From NCBI GenBank assembly GCA_018105865.1, contig CM030845.1, forward strand, positions 9,406,890 to 9,470,889: 64,000 bases of DNA, read 5' to 3'. A program made the translations under genes and the position numbers. Shown here piece after piece: positions 23,266-36,600 of the stretch (its first letter is position 1; each line of letters begins with the position of its first letter). The notes under the pieces are model-generated. The model was not told where the DNA came from and did no database searches. It saw only the letters and a program-made list of their open reading frames with translations. Source of the stretch: Metaphire vulgaris. Lineage: Eukaryota > Annelida > Clitellata > Crassiclitellata > Megascolecidae.

Positions 23266-24138
23266 ATGAATAGTCGAAACAAGAATGCAAGTCTCGGCAA
23301 ACGGGGGGGTGATCATACTAAGATCACCAATCCAGCCCGGTGGAGTGGATGTGGTACAACAGGCAACACTGCACCGTCATCCAGCAACTGTTGTAAAGTA
23401 GGAAACTGTAAAGTAGGAACATGGAATGTCAGAGGACTTAACAAGCCAGGTAAATTAGCGAACATAATACAAGAAATGAACACCATGGAGCTAGATATAA
23501 TAGGAATAGCAGAAACATTTTGGAAAGAATGTGGAAATTTCACAACGTGTATACCAGGGCAAGAAAACAACTATAAAGTGATATACTCTGGAGGAAATCA
23601 CAATCGAAAAGGCGTAGCCCTCATTCTAAGAGAAAAGATTGCAAGTACAATCATATACCACCAAGAAATATCCGAGAGAATCATACTGGTCAAACTCCAG
23701 GCTAAACCAAGAAATATACTCATAATACAAGTCTATGGACCAAATGAAGATGCAGAAGAATCAATAAAGGAAACCTTCTACGAAGAACTAGATAAGATCA
23801 TCAAAGAACATAAAGAATACAAAGATTGCCTAATCATAATGGGCGATTTCAACGCCAAGGTTGGGGAAACAAAAGAAGATGACACAGTGGGACCTTTTGG
23901 CTTGGGCAAAAGAAGCGAGGGAGGACAACTGCTGGTGGATTTCTGCAGGAGAGAAAATTTATGCATAACAAACACGTGGTATGAGCAAAAAGAAAAAGCA
24001 AGGCACACTTGGACAGCTCCAGACAAAATACACAAAAACCAAATTGACTATATACTCATCGACAAAAGATATCGGAATGGTGTCAAAACTGCAAATCTAG
24101 ACCAGGAGCTGATTGCGAATCAGATCACAACCCTGTAG
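23266..24138 (+). pseudogene. LINE apurinic endonuclease domain
   Basis: The endonuclease nicks the target DNA to prime reverse transcription. Visible motifs are KVGTWNVRGLN, GIAETFW, QVYGPNEDAE, IIMGDFNAKVGE and HTWTAPDKIHKNQIDYILI. The terminal SDHNPV motif is present but displaced into the next frame at about 24112-24140, so the frame stops early. Confidence 0.85.
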
Positions 24139-24140
24139 TC

Positions 24141-26256
24141 ATGACACTGAAACAAATATCTCTGAAACAAATTAAAAAGAAAAGACATAAGAAAAGCTGG
24201 AACATAGACAAATTAAAGGATCAATCTATAAAAGAAGAATACGAAAGGGCTACAAACGAAAAACTGGAAGACACAAAGAAAGAAAAGGACCAAAAGATAA
24301 TCTGGAAACAGCTAAAAGAATGCATAACAGAGGTAGCAGACAACTTATGCGGAAAGCAAGAACAACACATGAAGCAGCCATGGATAACAACGGAAATACT
24401 GAATAAAATGGAGGAAAGGAAGAAGCATAAAAATAAGGATTCTGACAAATCGCAACAAACGTATTTACAACTAAAACATGAAATACAAAAAATGTGCAGA
24501 GACGCAAAAAACAAATTTATCAATGAGAAGTGCAAGGAAATAGAAGAGTTAGACAAAAGGCACAACCCTCTAGTATATAAAAAAATCAAGGAGTTGAACA
24601 TGCAGAGAAACAACCCAAACCACATTATCAGAGATAAGAATGGGAAACTACTGGTAAAAAAGGAGGACGTACTGATCAGATGGAAAGAATACGTGGAAAC
24701 CTTGTACAATGACAATAGAGGAGAAATTCCAAAAATTAATCACTCAAAGGAAGAAACGATTATAACTGAAGAAGAAATAAGACAGATTATAAAGAAATTA
24801 CCCAAAAAGAAAGCAACTGGAGAAGATGGAATTTGCGCAGAACTTATACAAAACTTGGGGCCGGTAGGATATGAAATAATCACAGAGCTAATAAACATAA
24901 TATACAAAACAGGAGACATACCGGAGGATTTCTTAAAATGCATATTCGTCCCAATCCCAAAGATAAACAAAGCACAAGACTGCGACGACTACAGAATTAT
25001 AAGCTTGATATCGCATGCATCTAAAATCTTACTACAAGTAATAAAGAACAGAATCACACCATTAGCAGAATCAATATTATCAGAAAATCAACTGGGCTTC
25101 AGAAAAGGTAAAGGAACCAGAGATGCCATCTTTCAATTAAGGATACTTTGCGAAAACGCCCAAAAAATGGGAAAGAAATTACACATATGCTTCATTGATT
25201 ATAAAAAGCATTCGACAGAATAAATCATCAAAAGCTATTGGAGACACTAAAGTGGGCAGGAATACCAGAACTGGAGCAAAATTTAATCTGTAACTTATAC
25301 TGGAATGAATACGCCACCATAAGAATAAAAGAGGAGGAATCCGAGAAGATACAAATAAAAAAAGGAGTCAGACAAGGATGCATACTATCCCTTTACTATT
25401 TAAGCTATATACAGAGCTATTAATAAAAGAAGCATTAGAACAAACTCCTGGAATGAAAATCAATGGAACAATCTATAACATACTCAGATATGCAGATGAT
25501 ACGGTAATCTTTGCAGAAAAAGAGGAAGACCTCCAACTCATAATTAACAAGCTAAACGACAAAAGCAAAGAATACGGGATGGAAATTAACAGAAAGAAAA
25601 CAAAAACGATGATAGTAAGCAAACACAAAAATGAGAAACACAACATCTTAATTGATAACACTAAGTTGGAACAAGTAAAGGAATACAAATATTTGGGCAG
25701 TTTCATAACAGAGAATGGAAGATGCACTAGAGACATAAACGCCAGAATTGCTATGGCCAAAGAAGCCTTTTGGAAACAAAAAGAATTACTAAGAAGAAAC
25801 CTAGACCAAGCACTAAAACTACGAATCCTGAGATGCTATGTATACTCGGTTATCACATTCTCCTGCGAATGCTGGACTCTAACAAAGCAGTTGAAAAATA
25901 AAATACAGGCCTTTGAAATGTGGTGCTTCAGAAGAATCTTGAAAATTAGCTGGCAAGAGAGAATAACAAATGAAGAGGTACTAAAGAAAATTGGAGAAAA
26001 GAGACAACTCCTGACAGAAATTATAAACAGGAAAACTCAGTATGCTGGACACATAATGCGGGTTTCAAGCACAGAACAAGCAAAAGTCCTATTAGAGGGC
26101 AGATATGAGGGAAACAGGGCCAGAGGAAGACCTAGAAGAGACTGGCTGGACGACGTTAAGGAACACATACAGGAAAAGAACTACGGAAGACTAAAAAGGA
26201 TTGCTGAAGACAGAACGAAGTGGAAACAACTCATGACCGTCAACCTTCAGATATGA
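24141..26256 (+). pseudogene. LINE reverse transcriptase and C-terminal region
   Basis: Three overlapping frames carry the polymerase: KKATGEDGICAELIQ, CIFVPIPK, DCDDYRIISLIS and QLGFRKGKGTRDAI up to 25223. Next comes KWAGIPELE and GVRQGCILS (25238-25423), then YADDTVIFA (about 25489), NRKKTKTM, YKYLGSFIT and the C-terminal block CFRRILKISWQERITNEEVL with RARGRPRRDWLDDVKE. The YADD active site is intact. The other catalytic Asp motif is interrupted by a one-base loss. Confidence 0.85.
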
Positions 26257-26285
26257 AGAAGACACATGATGATGATGATCATCTT

Positions 26286-26690
26286 TTAAAACACACTGAC
26301 CTTGCTGCTACATCTCGTTCCTTCATGAACTGAAGTTGAGGTGAGAGCATGCATTTCTTTTACCCTGCAATGTCGATCCTGTGCCATCTTGACTGCTGCT
26401 GACATCTGCAGTCCTGTCCATTCTTCCACGTCATCCGCCCACCGTCTCTTTGGTCGCCCTATTTTTCTTGCCCTCGGCGTCAATTTTTGCCGAATTGTCC
26501 TTTCCAGTGTCGACCTAGGGTCGCTGCTACGCTGTACGTGCCCGAAATATCGCACCTTCCTTCTTTTGCACATGTTGACGAACCGTCTTTCTGTATCTGA
26601 CAGTTGCAGAACCGCTTGACCTTGCAACGTTCTTCTTTTATCGGTTCAATTCATACAAGGCAGAGGTCAAACGTAGGCCGGCGAGTCTAG
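26286..26690 (-). mobile_element. Second RTE-like LINE 3' fragment, tail to tail
   Basis: A minus-strand frame encodes KRRKVRYFGHVQRSSD and KIGRPKRRWADDVEEWTGLQM, the conserved end of a different RTE-type reverse transcriptase. Its 3' side abuts the 3' tail of the plus-strand LINE at about 26280. Confidence 0.8.
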
Positions 26691-26701
26691 AACCTGACAT
26701 A

Positions 26702-26900
26702 CAGTGTTTATTCTAGGCCTTCTCTGGGGGAAACATTTTCCCCCAAGTTTTAAAATTCTCCCCCCCCCCAAATTGTTTATATGTTGGCTGGGGTATGGAA
26801 ATTTCTCCCTCCCCAAAAGTGTGGAGACTCAGACCTTGTCCCCCAAACATTTCAAAATTCCCCCCCCCCCCCAATGTCAAGGTGGCTAGAATAAACACTG
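26702..26900. mobile_element. hAT-like MITE, CAGTGTTTATTCTAG ends
   Basis: A 199-bp element with perfect inverted ends CAGTGTTTATTCTAG and CTAGAATAAACACTG. CCTGACATA repeats on both sides (26693-26701 and 26901-26909). The inside is rich in CCCCC runs. Confidence 0.82.
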
Positions 26901-26962
26901 CCTGACATATAAATATCTATCGACTATCGACGCTGCCATTTCAAAATTTTTTTGCATAACGT

Positions 26963-27160
26963 CAGTGGCGGTCCCGCATGCATGGAGGGCCTGTGCCCCC
27001 TGCCCCCTTATTGAATGCCTGCTTCCCATTGCCTCCCCGCAGTTGGGACCCTTATAAGCCTACTTACTGATACATACCTAACAACAAATAGTCGGTCCCC
27101 ATGCTTAAAAATTGCCACCCCAACGCCCCCTCCCCCCACTTTCCAAATCCTGAAGCATAG
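26963..27160. mobile_element. Degenerate CAGTGGCGG-family MITE
   Basis: It starts CAGTGGCGGTCCCGC and shares the GCCCC-rich inside, TTGGGACC and TTTCCAAATCCT with the copies at 1320 and 1906. The right end is eroded. Confidence 0.55.
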
Positions 27161-27949
27161 ATCTTCTGATGACTTGTAGCTGAGTTCGTTTTTACTCAAA
27201 GTGGGTAGTTTGGCATGAAGCCTAAGATGCAGGGAAATTCGTGGGAGTGGAACATTTTATCCGACCCGCTTTGAAACTGCCGTTGGCTTACCGAGAAATA
27301 CAAGTCTGGCAGAGGCACGTAGGTCTACCGGTATTCCAATCTGTCTGGAGATGTTCGCCTTTTCGGCAGTAATGAGTGTGGACAGTTTGGGGCAGTGGCG
27401 GAGCTAGGGTGTCCGGCGCCCGGGGACAAGACATACTGATGGCGCCCCCTCAACTTGACGAAAATCCTGAAGTTAATTGATATGTAGGCCTAGTTGCTGC
27501 TTTAGAACAAGATTATACACTCGCCTTTTTCGATTGGCCTATCCACCGCAGACTGTAGACACCTGGACCGTGTGACTGTGAGATGGTGTGCCATCGATTG
27601 ATGCTTCTATGCATTGCGAAGAGCGCTATAGAAGCTCAAGATCGGATTAGATTTGCATAGATTAGATAAACCTGCTGCAGTGCTGCCAAGGTAGGCCTAT
27701 ATAGGCATATAGACCCACGATGAACAGCGATTCTGGCAGCCGGCGATTGTCGCTAAAAATCGATAGAGGCCTAATCTAAATTTAACTGGCACCTAGGCCT
27801 ACAGGTCTACGCCTATATAGACGCAGACCTAATGAATTTGCTCTGGTTGAGCCGATCGAGGTTCAGCCTGATCGGTTGAACTAATTTTTACCGATCTTGA
27901 TCTGTGTTATACGAGTTAACTGCATCGCGCACTACATATGTTGTTGACG

Positions 27950-28355
27950 TTGCAGCATATTCCACCTATAACTAAGACTGATCGATAGACGCCTGCAAGC
28001 GGCCGGTGGGCGGTGGCGCAGGTGCGCTAGTCAAACGACACGCGGTGCGTTCTTGTGACGACTCACCTTAGCAATCTCGCAAACAGGTAACAACAACGGT
28101 GCCTGCCGAGAGGAGAGAAGAGGAGAGAAAGGAGCGAGTCGATCGGCGGTGATTATAGAGTCGCGTGCTACGACAGAGCCTTGTGCGCGCCGATCCCCGC
28201 TACCTGCGCCGACTAGAAAGAGGGCGCTGACGACGACGGTGTTCCAGGTAGATCGTTCTGTTTTGGTATAAGAAGAAGAAGAGATAATTATCGAGGCCGC
28301 GGCGTATCTATCCGCGTGAGTTGCGTCGGATTCGAAGACGATCGAAAGACGGATA
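27950..28355 (+). promoter_or_regulatory. FA2H 5' flank and leader
   Basis: GC- and CpG-richer than the surroundings, as expected for a promoter and leader next to the first exon. No clear TATA box is seen. The exact transcription start is unknown. Confidence 0.35.
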
Positions 28356-28667
28356 ATGCAGAGGTTTACCAAGGAGGACGTGGCGAGGCACGACAGCGAG
28401 GCCGACCTGTGGATAATCTACCGCGACGGCGTTTACGACGTTTCGTCGTTCGTCCGACGCCATCCGGGCGGGTGGAAGGTTCTGGCGGAGAACGCCGGAC
28501 GAGACGTGACCGACCTGATGACCGGAGTGCCGCACCGTCACTCCCAGGTGGCGCTGAGCATGCTGAAGGAGTACCAGATCGGAACGTTACTAACGAAGGA
28601 CGGAGACGCTCGTAACGGTGACGCGAAGAATCGAGGAAGCGGCGATTACACGAAGGTGAACGGTCAG
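28356..28667 (+). CDS. fa2h: FA2H exon 1, cytochrome b5 domain
   Basis: The exon encodes [20 protein letters not shown], the b5 heme-binding signature, and the second heme histidine in [12 protein letters not shown]. It ends in a linker of Gly, Asn, Asp and Lys at CAG|GTAAGC. The ATG lies in the context ATAATGC, and an in-frame leader without other Met supports it. Confidence 0.93.
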
Positions 28668-31600
28668 GTAAGCGTTTCTGCGAAGAACGTCGACCTCGCG
28701 TGATATATAGGGGCAGTGGCGTAACCAGACTCAAAATGTAACCCGGGCAGCTGACCAAGGGGCTGTCCATAAATGATGTAAACATGTTTTGGTGAATTTT
28801 GACCCCCTCCCCTTGTCAACACCTGTCAAACTTGTTCAAACCCCTGCTCCATTTTGTTTACGTAATTTATGGACAGTCCCAACTCAACAAAAATCATTCA
28901 AAAAATTTTACATGAGGAATTTAGCAATGGGCATCACTCGGTCAGTTAACTTTGAGGAAGTTCAAGTTTCACACATGCAGGTCATAAGGACTACATAGAG
29001 ACAATTAAACACAACCAAAATTAACTTAGGAATTGTCAGGATCACATAATGAGAAGTGTACCCAGTACACGTATAACCAAGTAAGCATCCAATTATATTA
29101 GACTATAAACGACCCTGAGTTAATTATTAATTATAATACTAATAGATAAAGATAAAGATGACTAACTAATTGCCAATAAACAAAACTACCCTGAAGTCAA
29201 AGCAATATGCAGCGCGTTTGATCACTGCCGCTCTTGAATTTATTAACGACACTGTCAGGCTGAACCAAATTTCGTTCTATGACAATTAATGCAAGAGAGG
29301 TGACAACCGCTTGCTCCGGATGTCATTATTTTAGGAGACAACGGAGGCTAGGCCTCTCGGCAGGGACATCATTTTGAAGCGTCTCGGGTCGGGAAGGTCA
29401 AATCCCAAAGCAGCTGAACATGTTCGCAGCACGCAGAGGTCAAGGATACTTCAGCTGTCTGCTATCCCTGCATTCCTACAATCACTTCCTATCTATCAGT
29501 CACCAACTCATAAATCTTCAGCATCTGCGACGCCGCACGTCAAGCGCCTCAATTAATTCAGTAGAGGATGATCATGATGCAGAGGGAATAAATCGTCCAT
29601 ATGGACAGGCGATTACCCCCTAACTGAAATTCGATATATCACGTAGTGAAGTAGATGTACATAGATCAGCCAAACACAATAACTGTAGTATTTACTGAAC
29701 TTCTAGCTGATACCTGTAACCTGTTAATCACGTTTCCCAGAGACTGTGGTTTACTATTAAAATAGTATTGCAATGAGGTACATGGCAATGCAAAAGTAAG
29801 CAAAAGAAAACAAAAATTAAAAGCGTAATTTTAATTTTGGTTCAACCCGGAATTTTTTTCAACCCGGGCAGAAAGCAAAGTAACCCGGGCATTGCCCGTA
29901 ATTGCCCAGGCGTGGTTACGCCACTGAATAGGGGACCTCCCCAAAGGGCGTTGGCAGGGCTATTTCTAGGAATATCAGTTGCGGGGGTGGGTGTCGGTAA
30001 ATTCTGAGGGTCCCCTGCCCAAAAAGTCTGACAAGTAAAACAAGTCATCCCATAGCCAGGGTTTAATCTAGGCCGTTTCCGGGGGAAAAATTGCCCTTTA
30101 CCCGGAAATTTCAAATGCGACCTGGAAATTTTGACATACTACATCAACTAACAGCAACCCACTAGCTGACTTCCCCTCCGGCCTTGTCAGTTACCCCTCC
30201 CCCGGAGTCCAGAGCCTAGATTAAACAGTAAACACTGCCCATAGCTTAGATCGGTGGGTGTTGGGGGTGTCAGTCTTAAATTGGCGTGTTAGGGGAGGGG
30301 CGTAAAAATATCCCTGAGTGTCGGTATGACAAATTTATTAGACAGAATTATTCATATTTTTGTGAAATAAGACGAAATGAGAGAATTAGATATTGAAATT
30401 TTTTGAAAATTATCTTTTTAATATTTTGCCAGGAACAAACCTTTGTTACACGTCTTAAAAATCCTATGAGTATGGCAAAATCACTTAACCGCTAGGTGCA
30501 AATCGAGATCACTGCCAGAGGTTCTTTATTGTTATTGGAGGTTCATAGCAAAATGGTCGGAATATGCTTTGCTTGCGTTATTGTGAAATAAGATTAAATT
30601 TTTAAAAAGTACTATAGACCAGGGCTACCCAAACTTTTGGAATTGTCCGACTCACATAAATGGCTTTGTAACATGCCATGGCCCTGCAAACTTATTGCAG
30701 ACTAAAATTACGTAAAAGTTTCATAAAACACTAATAATTTTAGTACAAGCTGTGTATGTAGGATTGCATGCATATAAATTTCTTAAGACTGAGCCTTGCG
30801 ACCCACTTTTGGCGAACACTGAATTAGAAAAATACCATCTAGACATGACAATGCGCATTAAGAGTCGTCTTCTTGGAGGAAGCATAACTGAGCTGGATTG
30901 AATGGGCACATACGCTAGTAAGGGTCGAAGAGAAACTCTAAATGCATGAAAATCATATTCCCTTTGCAAATTTGTAATGCTTCATTTGTGATGCTTGAAT
31001 TTTTAAACTAATGAATGTCTTGTATGGTTAAACCGCCATGTGTAATCATAGTCATAAACTACCATTAAGCCTCTAGACTCGAGTTCCTCATTTTGAACGG
31101 CTACCATAGGAAAGGGAAGGTATAGGGTTTGCGTCCCCACCATTTTTTCATCCAAGTTAACGTCAATACATGTGTTTATATTCTAAACTGTTGGGAAAAT
31201 TGTAAAAAGTGGATCATTGGCCGATAACAGTGTTCTGAGACGTATTAACTTGTTAGCAAATAAGTAATGCTGATTACGGACAAATTATGGGTGCACACAG
31301 AAGTTGACTTTCCATGTAAAATTTTTCACACAAGAAATTTCATGCACACACAAACTACAGAAAATTAGAGGGGACATTGATTATAGCTATATTTCACATG
31401 TTCTCCATTAGGAAAATTGTCTGATCTGCCTTGCTTGGCTTCAATGAACTAACAGGCCTGTATAAAACACTGGCAGCAATGACTAAGTTTGTAGCCTGAA
31501 TTGTTTGCAGGTGTCTGTGAATGGGATCAGCTTACCGGTATACCTCAGGTCAACAATTGTTGCAAAGAAAGAACAGATCACTGCTGGTGGTCCTGGTATG

Positions 31601-33614
31601 ACTGAAACGTTTGTTAAGCTAATTCATCAGGGCTGTCTGCAAGCATGAAATTGACTCTGCTTTCTCCTCTTCCTTCAACACATCAAATGTACCATCCAGA
31701 AGTGGGATGGTTGACATTGACAGAGTGGGATATCTAGTTGCTGAAACTATTGTAGTTGCATCAAGGAAAGGTCTAAGATCGTCAACCAAAAATTGTGCTG
31801 CTTTCCATTCATCGCCATCTACGTTTCTGACGCCAGAAGCACCACCCACGACAAGAGATACGGCACTTTTCTATTCTATCAGACACTCCAACATTAACAC
31901 CTGCGAGTTCCACCTAGTGATGCGGTCTTATATCAGTCGTTTCTTGCTGGCACCTAATTGCTCTTGAGCCTGCCCAAGTGTCTTGCAAGCCATAGGACTT
32001 CTATGAAAATGACCAACAATGGTACGTGCAGTTGAGACTAAGTCCTCTATATCTCTGAGTTCTCCCGGTGACAGAACCTTGTTAATAACCAGTAAGTAAG
32101 TAAGTAAGTAAGTAAAATCTCGTAAACTTATACAGCGCCCCGGAAAGCAGTACAGCAGTAGCTGCTTATTCTTATGCGCTTAATCTTTCTTGAAATAGCT
32201 ATAGACAAGGTGGTTTGTCGGCCAGGCAAAGGTCAGTGTATCTATGAGGCGCGGGTCAGGTTGTTATTGCTGTGGAGGAAATGACTTTTTGAATAGGAAG
32301 GTTTTAAGTTTAGACCTAAAGGCTTGAGGAGATGGTGAAGGAATTAAAGGAAATGAGGATTGAAGGGTGTGGGCAAAACATGGTACCCATCTTGCATGTA
32401 TCATCAAGTGTACTGCCTTCTTCATATTTGAGCCGTTATCTGTCACCATGTACAATGGGAGCAATGCTGTTTGCTGCTGCAGAGTCCATTCGTTACAGAT
32501 GTCATCAAAATGCTTGCGAATCATCTCATATGTGTGACTTCATGGTGCATGCTTAACTGTCAAACATCTATCCTGATAGCTGAAGTCTTCAAGCTAGTGA
32601 TGGGCAGTAGCACCGACAAAGGCTTCATTACTTAGTGAAATCCACGTGTATGTTGTCAATGCGACAGCTGCTGCTTTACTCACAGTTTTCATAACTGACT
32701 GCTTTATGGTGTTATACATTGCTGGTATCAATTCGCCTGACATGGCTTGTCTTGTTGGTAAACGATCGTGAGGTTCTAGTTCATTGACAAATGACTTGAA
32801 GCTGTCACTTTCTAAAAGGTAGAATGACATCTTTACAGATTGTCTGCACCAGTAGTTTGTTGGGAGATTGACATCACATTATTTCCATGGAATTAAAAAT
32901 GTGGGTTTGGTAACTTTGGCTGTAATTAGAAATGGCTGAATATTTGCAAAATAGGGGTTTTCTTGCAATTCTTGATTGGAATTTCTAACGGTACTGACTT
33001 TAGTGATTTTTTTAAAATATGGCTTATACCGGGTAAATTGAAAAATATTAAAATAAGAAATGTGAGAATGTTGAATTACTCATTACTTTTATCAACATTT
33101 ACTGTAGCAGGCTCATGGTTCTGGAGCTCTCTTCCTATGTTTGTCAGGCCCTACATCGAACTGAGCACTTTCAAATCTAGTCTCAAAATGCATCTCTTTT
33201 CAGAAAGCTTTTCCTTTAGTCTGCCTTGCTGTTTCCCCACTGACTGGTATCTGGAGTTGAGAGTTGACTAAATCTTATATGAGTTATTTTGAAATCTAAT
33301 ATGTAACCAGGAGACAGTCAGCTAAAATAGACAAAACAGTTAAACAGACAATGGCATCGAGTGAAACAAATATAAAAATGTCAAGAATTTGATTTTTTTA
33401 ATTATGTATTTACCTCATGTGCTTTTTGTCACATAATGATTGATTGATGTCAGTTAATTAATATTAAATCAAAATAGAACAACAATCAACAATTACAATC
33501 CGTAATTTAAAATAGACAAATAAAAAGCCTATTTAAAATCTCATATCAGATGTCTTTGTAAAGCGCTCTTGACTATGGCCTTCGCCAGGCAGATAGCGCT
33601 ATATAAAATGTCGT

Positions 33615-33647
<33 letters not shown>

Positions 33648-36600
33648 TGCATGCAATAATGAAGAATACATAAGTCAATGAGTGTACAGTTGGACATTAA
33701 ATATTAACCAAGAAATACTAAATGGAGAGGTATAGGAAGAGAAGTAATAACTCTGTCTTCCACTATAACAGCGTTGACATTAACATAATTGCATTATTCT
33801 CAATATTGCTGGTTCAATGATTTATAAATCTGAAAATAACACTTAGTGAGTGGTGAGGTGAATTAATAAGTAGGTTGAGAGTGAGAAAACAATTATAGTG
33901 AAAAACTAATGGCTAACATAAAAATAATCAATCTGTTATCTGTGAAAGCAGATGTGCAGTAAGTGCTAGTTCCCAGGGGAGCAGTTCATAATATGATAAT
34001 ACATGCAATGATTTAAGCAAGACTTCACTATGAATGATCATGCCTAATGAATTTACAGCTGGTAAGTTAGAACTTGGGTGCATAGGGCAGACAAAATGTA
34101 AAATTTATAATTTAGATGAAATATTATTGTTATTGTAGGTTTTAGAATTTTACTTGATAGCCAGAGCCTTTTTAAAGAAAAATTTATCACTGCACTAAAC
34201 TCAGCAAATTTGTGGACGTCCATGTTAAAAAACAAGCAAAAAAGGTCACCCAGAAATTTGTCACTGCACCAAGCATAGAAAATTGTCGTTTTAACACTGC
34301 AACTTTAAATTTATCACTGCACATCTTGTGTATCACTGTACGTTAAAAAAGGCCCTGATGGTAGCTGATCTATATGTTGAGATATGTTTAGGTTATTAAG
34401 GCAGAGATAGAAATAATATTGCATCATTTTCAACCCATTGAGTTCATTTAGGTTGATAGAGAACATGCCTAAAAGCCCTGGCATAGGTCACCTCTCTATT
34501 CACTAATATGCTTTTCACAGCTGCCATAAATATGACTGGAGGTATTAAGAATTAGATTGTCCTGTAACACTAATGCTTCTAATAGAAACTGCTCAAGATA
34601 TTTGCATTCAATTACAGTGAGCCTAACGGTGGGTACATAATTTGATACTCTGTTTATCAATACTTGAAATTAATGACCTGCTTGATAGACCCTAGTATTT
34701 ATTTTATCAATATCAAAGTCAATATCTTGTTGATTTTCTCCCTCCCTGCATGTGTGTGTGTGTGTGTGTGTTTGTGTGTTGTAGTTCTAGGTAAGTAAAA
34801 TTATCCGGATATGGCTAACTCAGATAGAACAACTGGCAGCTGAGAAAGTTACTGTTAAGTGAAGAATCTTGATAGCAGTTGTTTCTTTCATAATTTAAAA
34901 AAGTAGTTATAATGAATGTTTACCGTGAAATTATTTCATCTATTGACAAGGGTTATAGTCTTTGGTAGCCTATCATTTCTTGTTACTTTACAGTTGCCTG
35001 ACCATCTCCAAATCATTCACGATGCTAGAGATAACATTTCAATTATGTAGTGATGTAGTACGTTTGCAATGTAAGCATTCTGTGGGCCTGTACACTACTT
35101 GAAATTGTATTCAAAAAGTTCTAAAATAGATTTGCCCCTTATAAACATTTGAAACCTTCCTGCTTGTGTTTGCACTCTACTCAGATTTTTCAGTATTTCA
35201 GGAATATAACAAATAGATACACTCTAAGCGATGCAGGTTAGCTATGGACAGAATGCTAATGCTAATAGCAACCAATTTAAAAGTGCCTGTCATGTAAATA
35301 ATAAAGGAGATAGTCACTAGTCAGTATGTCATTGTTGCTTGGCAACAGTGGGCTACAAGAATGGGTCAGTGTTCAACTGCTCAATCTGTCTTGTGCGGTG
35401 CATAGTAGATGGTCTCCAGAAAGACCAGTCCATGTTGTGATGTTGTCAATCCAGCATATTCTTGGTCATCCCCGCTTCTGTTTCATTCAACAAGTCCTGT
35501 GACCACACTGCTCTCAATGGTGTCTTGTGGTTGTCATATCGTGTGTCCAAAGTAACTCGGTTTCCTTGATTTTTGCGTGATTCAGTAGTTTTTTTCTGTT
35601 TTGGCCATTTTGTAGACTTGTTCATATGTTTGTAGTTTTGTGCCTGTTGTGTAGTCGAAATACCGGTAGGTAAGTAAGTAAGTAAGTAAGTAAGAGAACG
35701 TCAAGATTATAGTGGTAACTTGTCTTAAAGACTGCGCGAACACTTTAAACAAAATTAAACTAAGTAGCTAGTCTTAAAAAGCCATGACTTCAGTCGATTC
35801 CTGAAAATATCTAGCGACGATGACTCCCGTATTTCAGCAGGAAGCGAGTTCCAAGTACGCGCAGCAGCCACTGGGAAGGCACGATCTCCGACGGTGACAA
35901 GACGCGTTCTTGGAACCATAAGCACCGAAGTCGCGGACGATCTAAGTCGTCTGCGGCCCGCGAGGTCAGAAACACTACGAAACTCGGATGCAAGATAATT
36001 CGGACCCATCCCGTGAAGGCAGCGATATACAAGAGTTGATAACTTGAACATGATGCGCTCAGGCACTGACAGCCAATGAAGATCAACAAGAAGCGGGGTG
36101 ACATGATCACATCGGGCCGAACGATAGATAAGACGAGCGGCACAGTTCAAAACAGACTGCAACCGGTCAAAAGAATAGGCAGGTGACCCGCAAGAACTGC
36201 ATTGCCATAGTCGAGCCTAGTACGTACCAGAGCAACAACCAACGTCTTAAGGACGGCTTGAGAAACAGACCGACGCAGACTCCTAATCAAACGAAGTGAA
36301 GAGAAACAGCTGGCGACAGTCTTGGATACATGCAGCTTAAGGGTCGCTGCACTATCAAGGTAGATTCCCAAGTTACGCACTGAGGCAGCCGGGTGGAGCT
36401 CGAGATCGTGGATCTTGACACAGTCATGCGGCAACAGGTGCTGTTGCCTCTCGGTGGCTAGCCAGAGCACTTCCGACTTAGAGACGTTAAGCTGGAGCCT
36501 ATTAGACTTAAGCCAGGCTGACAACTCATCCAAGCACCGGGTGAGACGCTCAAGAAGCAGATGCGTTTCAGACGGCCAGCAGCCACCATAGATCTGAGTG

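Larger units (their letters stand above)
22900..26280 (+). mobile_element. RTE-like non-LTR retrotransposon, nearly full length
   Basis: A plus-strand LINE with a 5' UTR (TCAAAGGGGCGAAGGAGGTGG near 22920), an apurinic endonuclease, a reverse transcriptase, the C-terminal block typical of RTE-type elements and a (GAT)n tail at 26262-26280. Three small frame breaks disable it: near 24105 (endonuclease SDH motif in the next frame), near 25207 (one A lost in an A-run inside the YKKAFD motif) and near 25392 (just after GVRQGCILS). Otherwise the coding sequence is long and conserved, which suggests a relatively young insertion. The clade assignment is from motif style only. Confidence 0.85.

Noticed and set aside
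28366..28785. Minus-strand 139-codon frame over FA2H exon 1
   Set aside because: Arg/Ser/Pro-rich shadow of the cytochrome b5 exon; no motif.
31511..31593. Longer FA2H cassette exon ending GGTCCTG|GTATGA
   Set aside because: It ends in phase 1 and would shift exon 2 out of frame. Only the 27-nt version stays possible.
35668..35694. GTAAGTAAGTAAG runs as strings of splice donors or a telomere-like repeat
   Set aside because: They recur at LINE 3' ends (32095, 62549) and are their tails.
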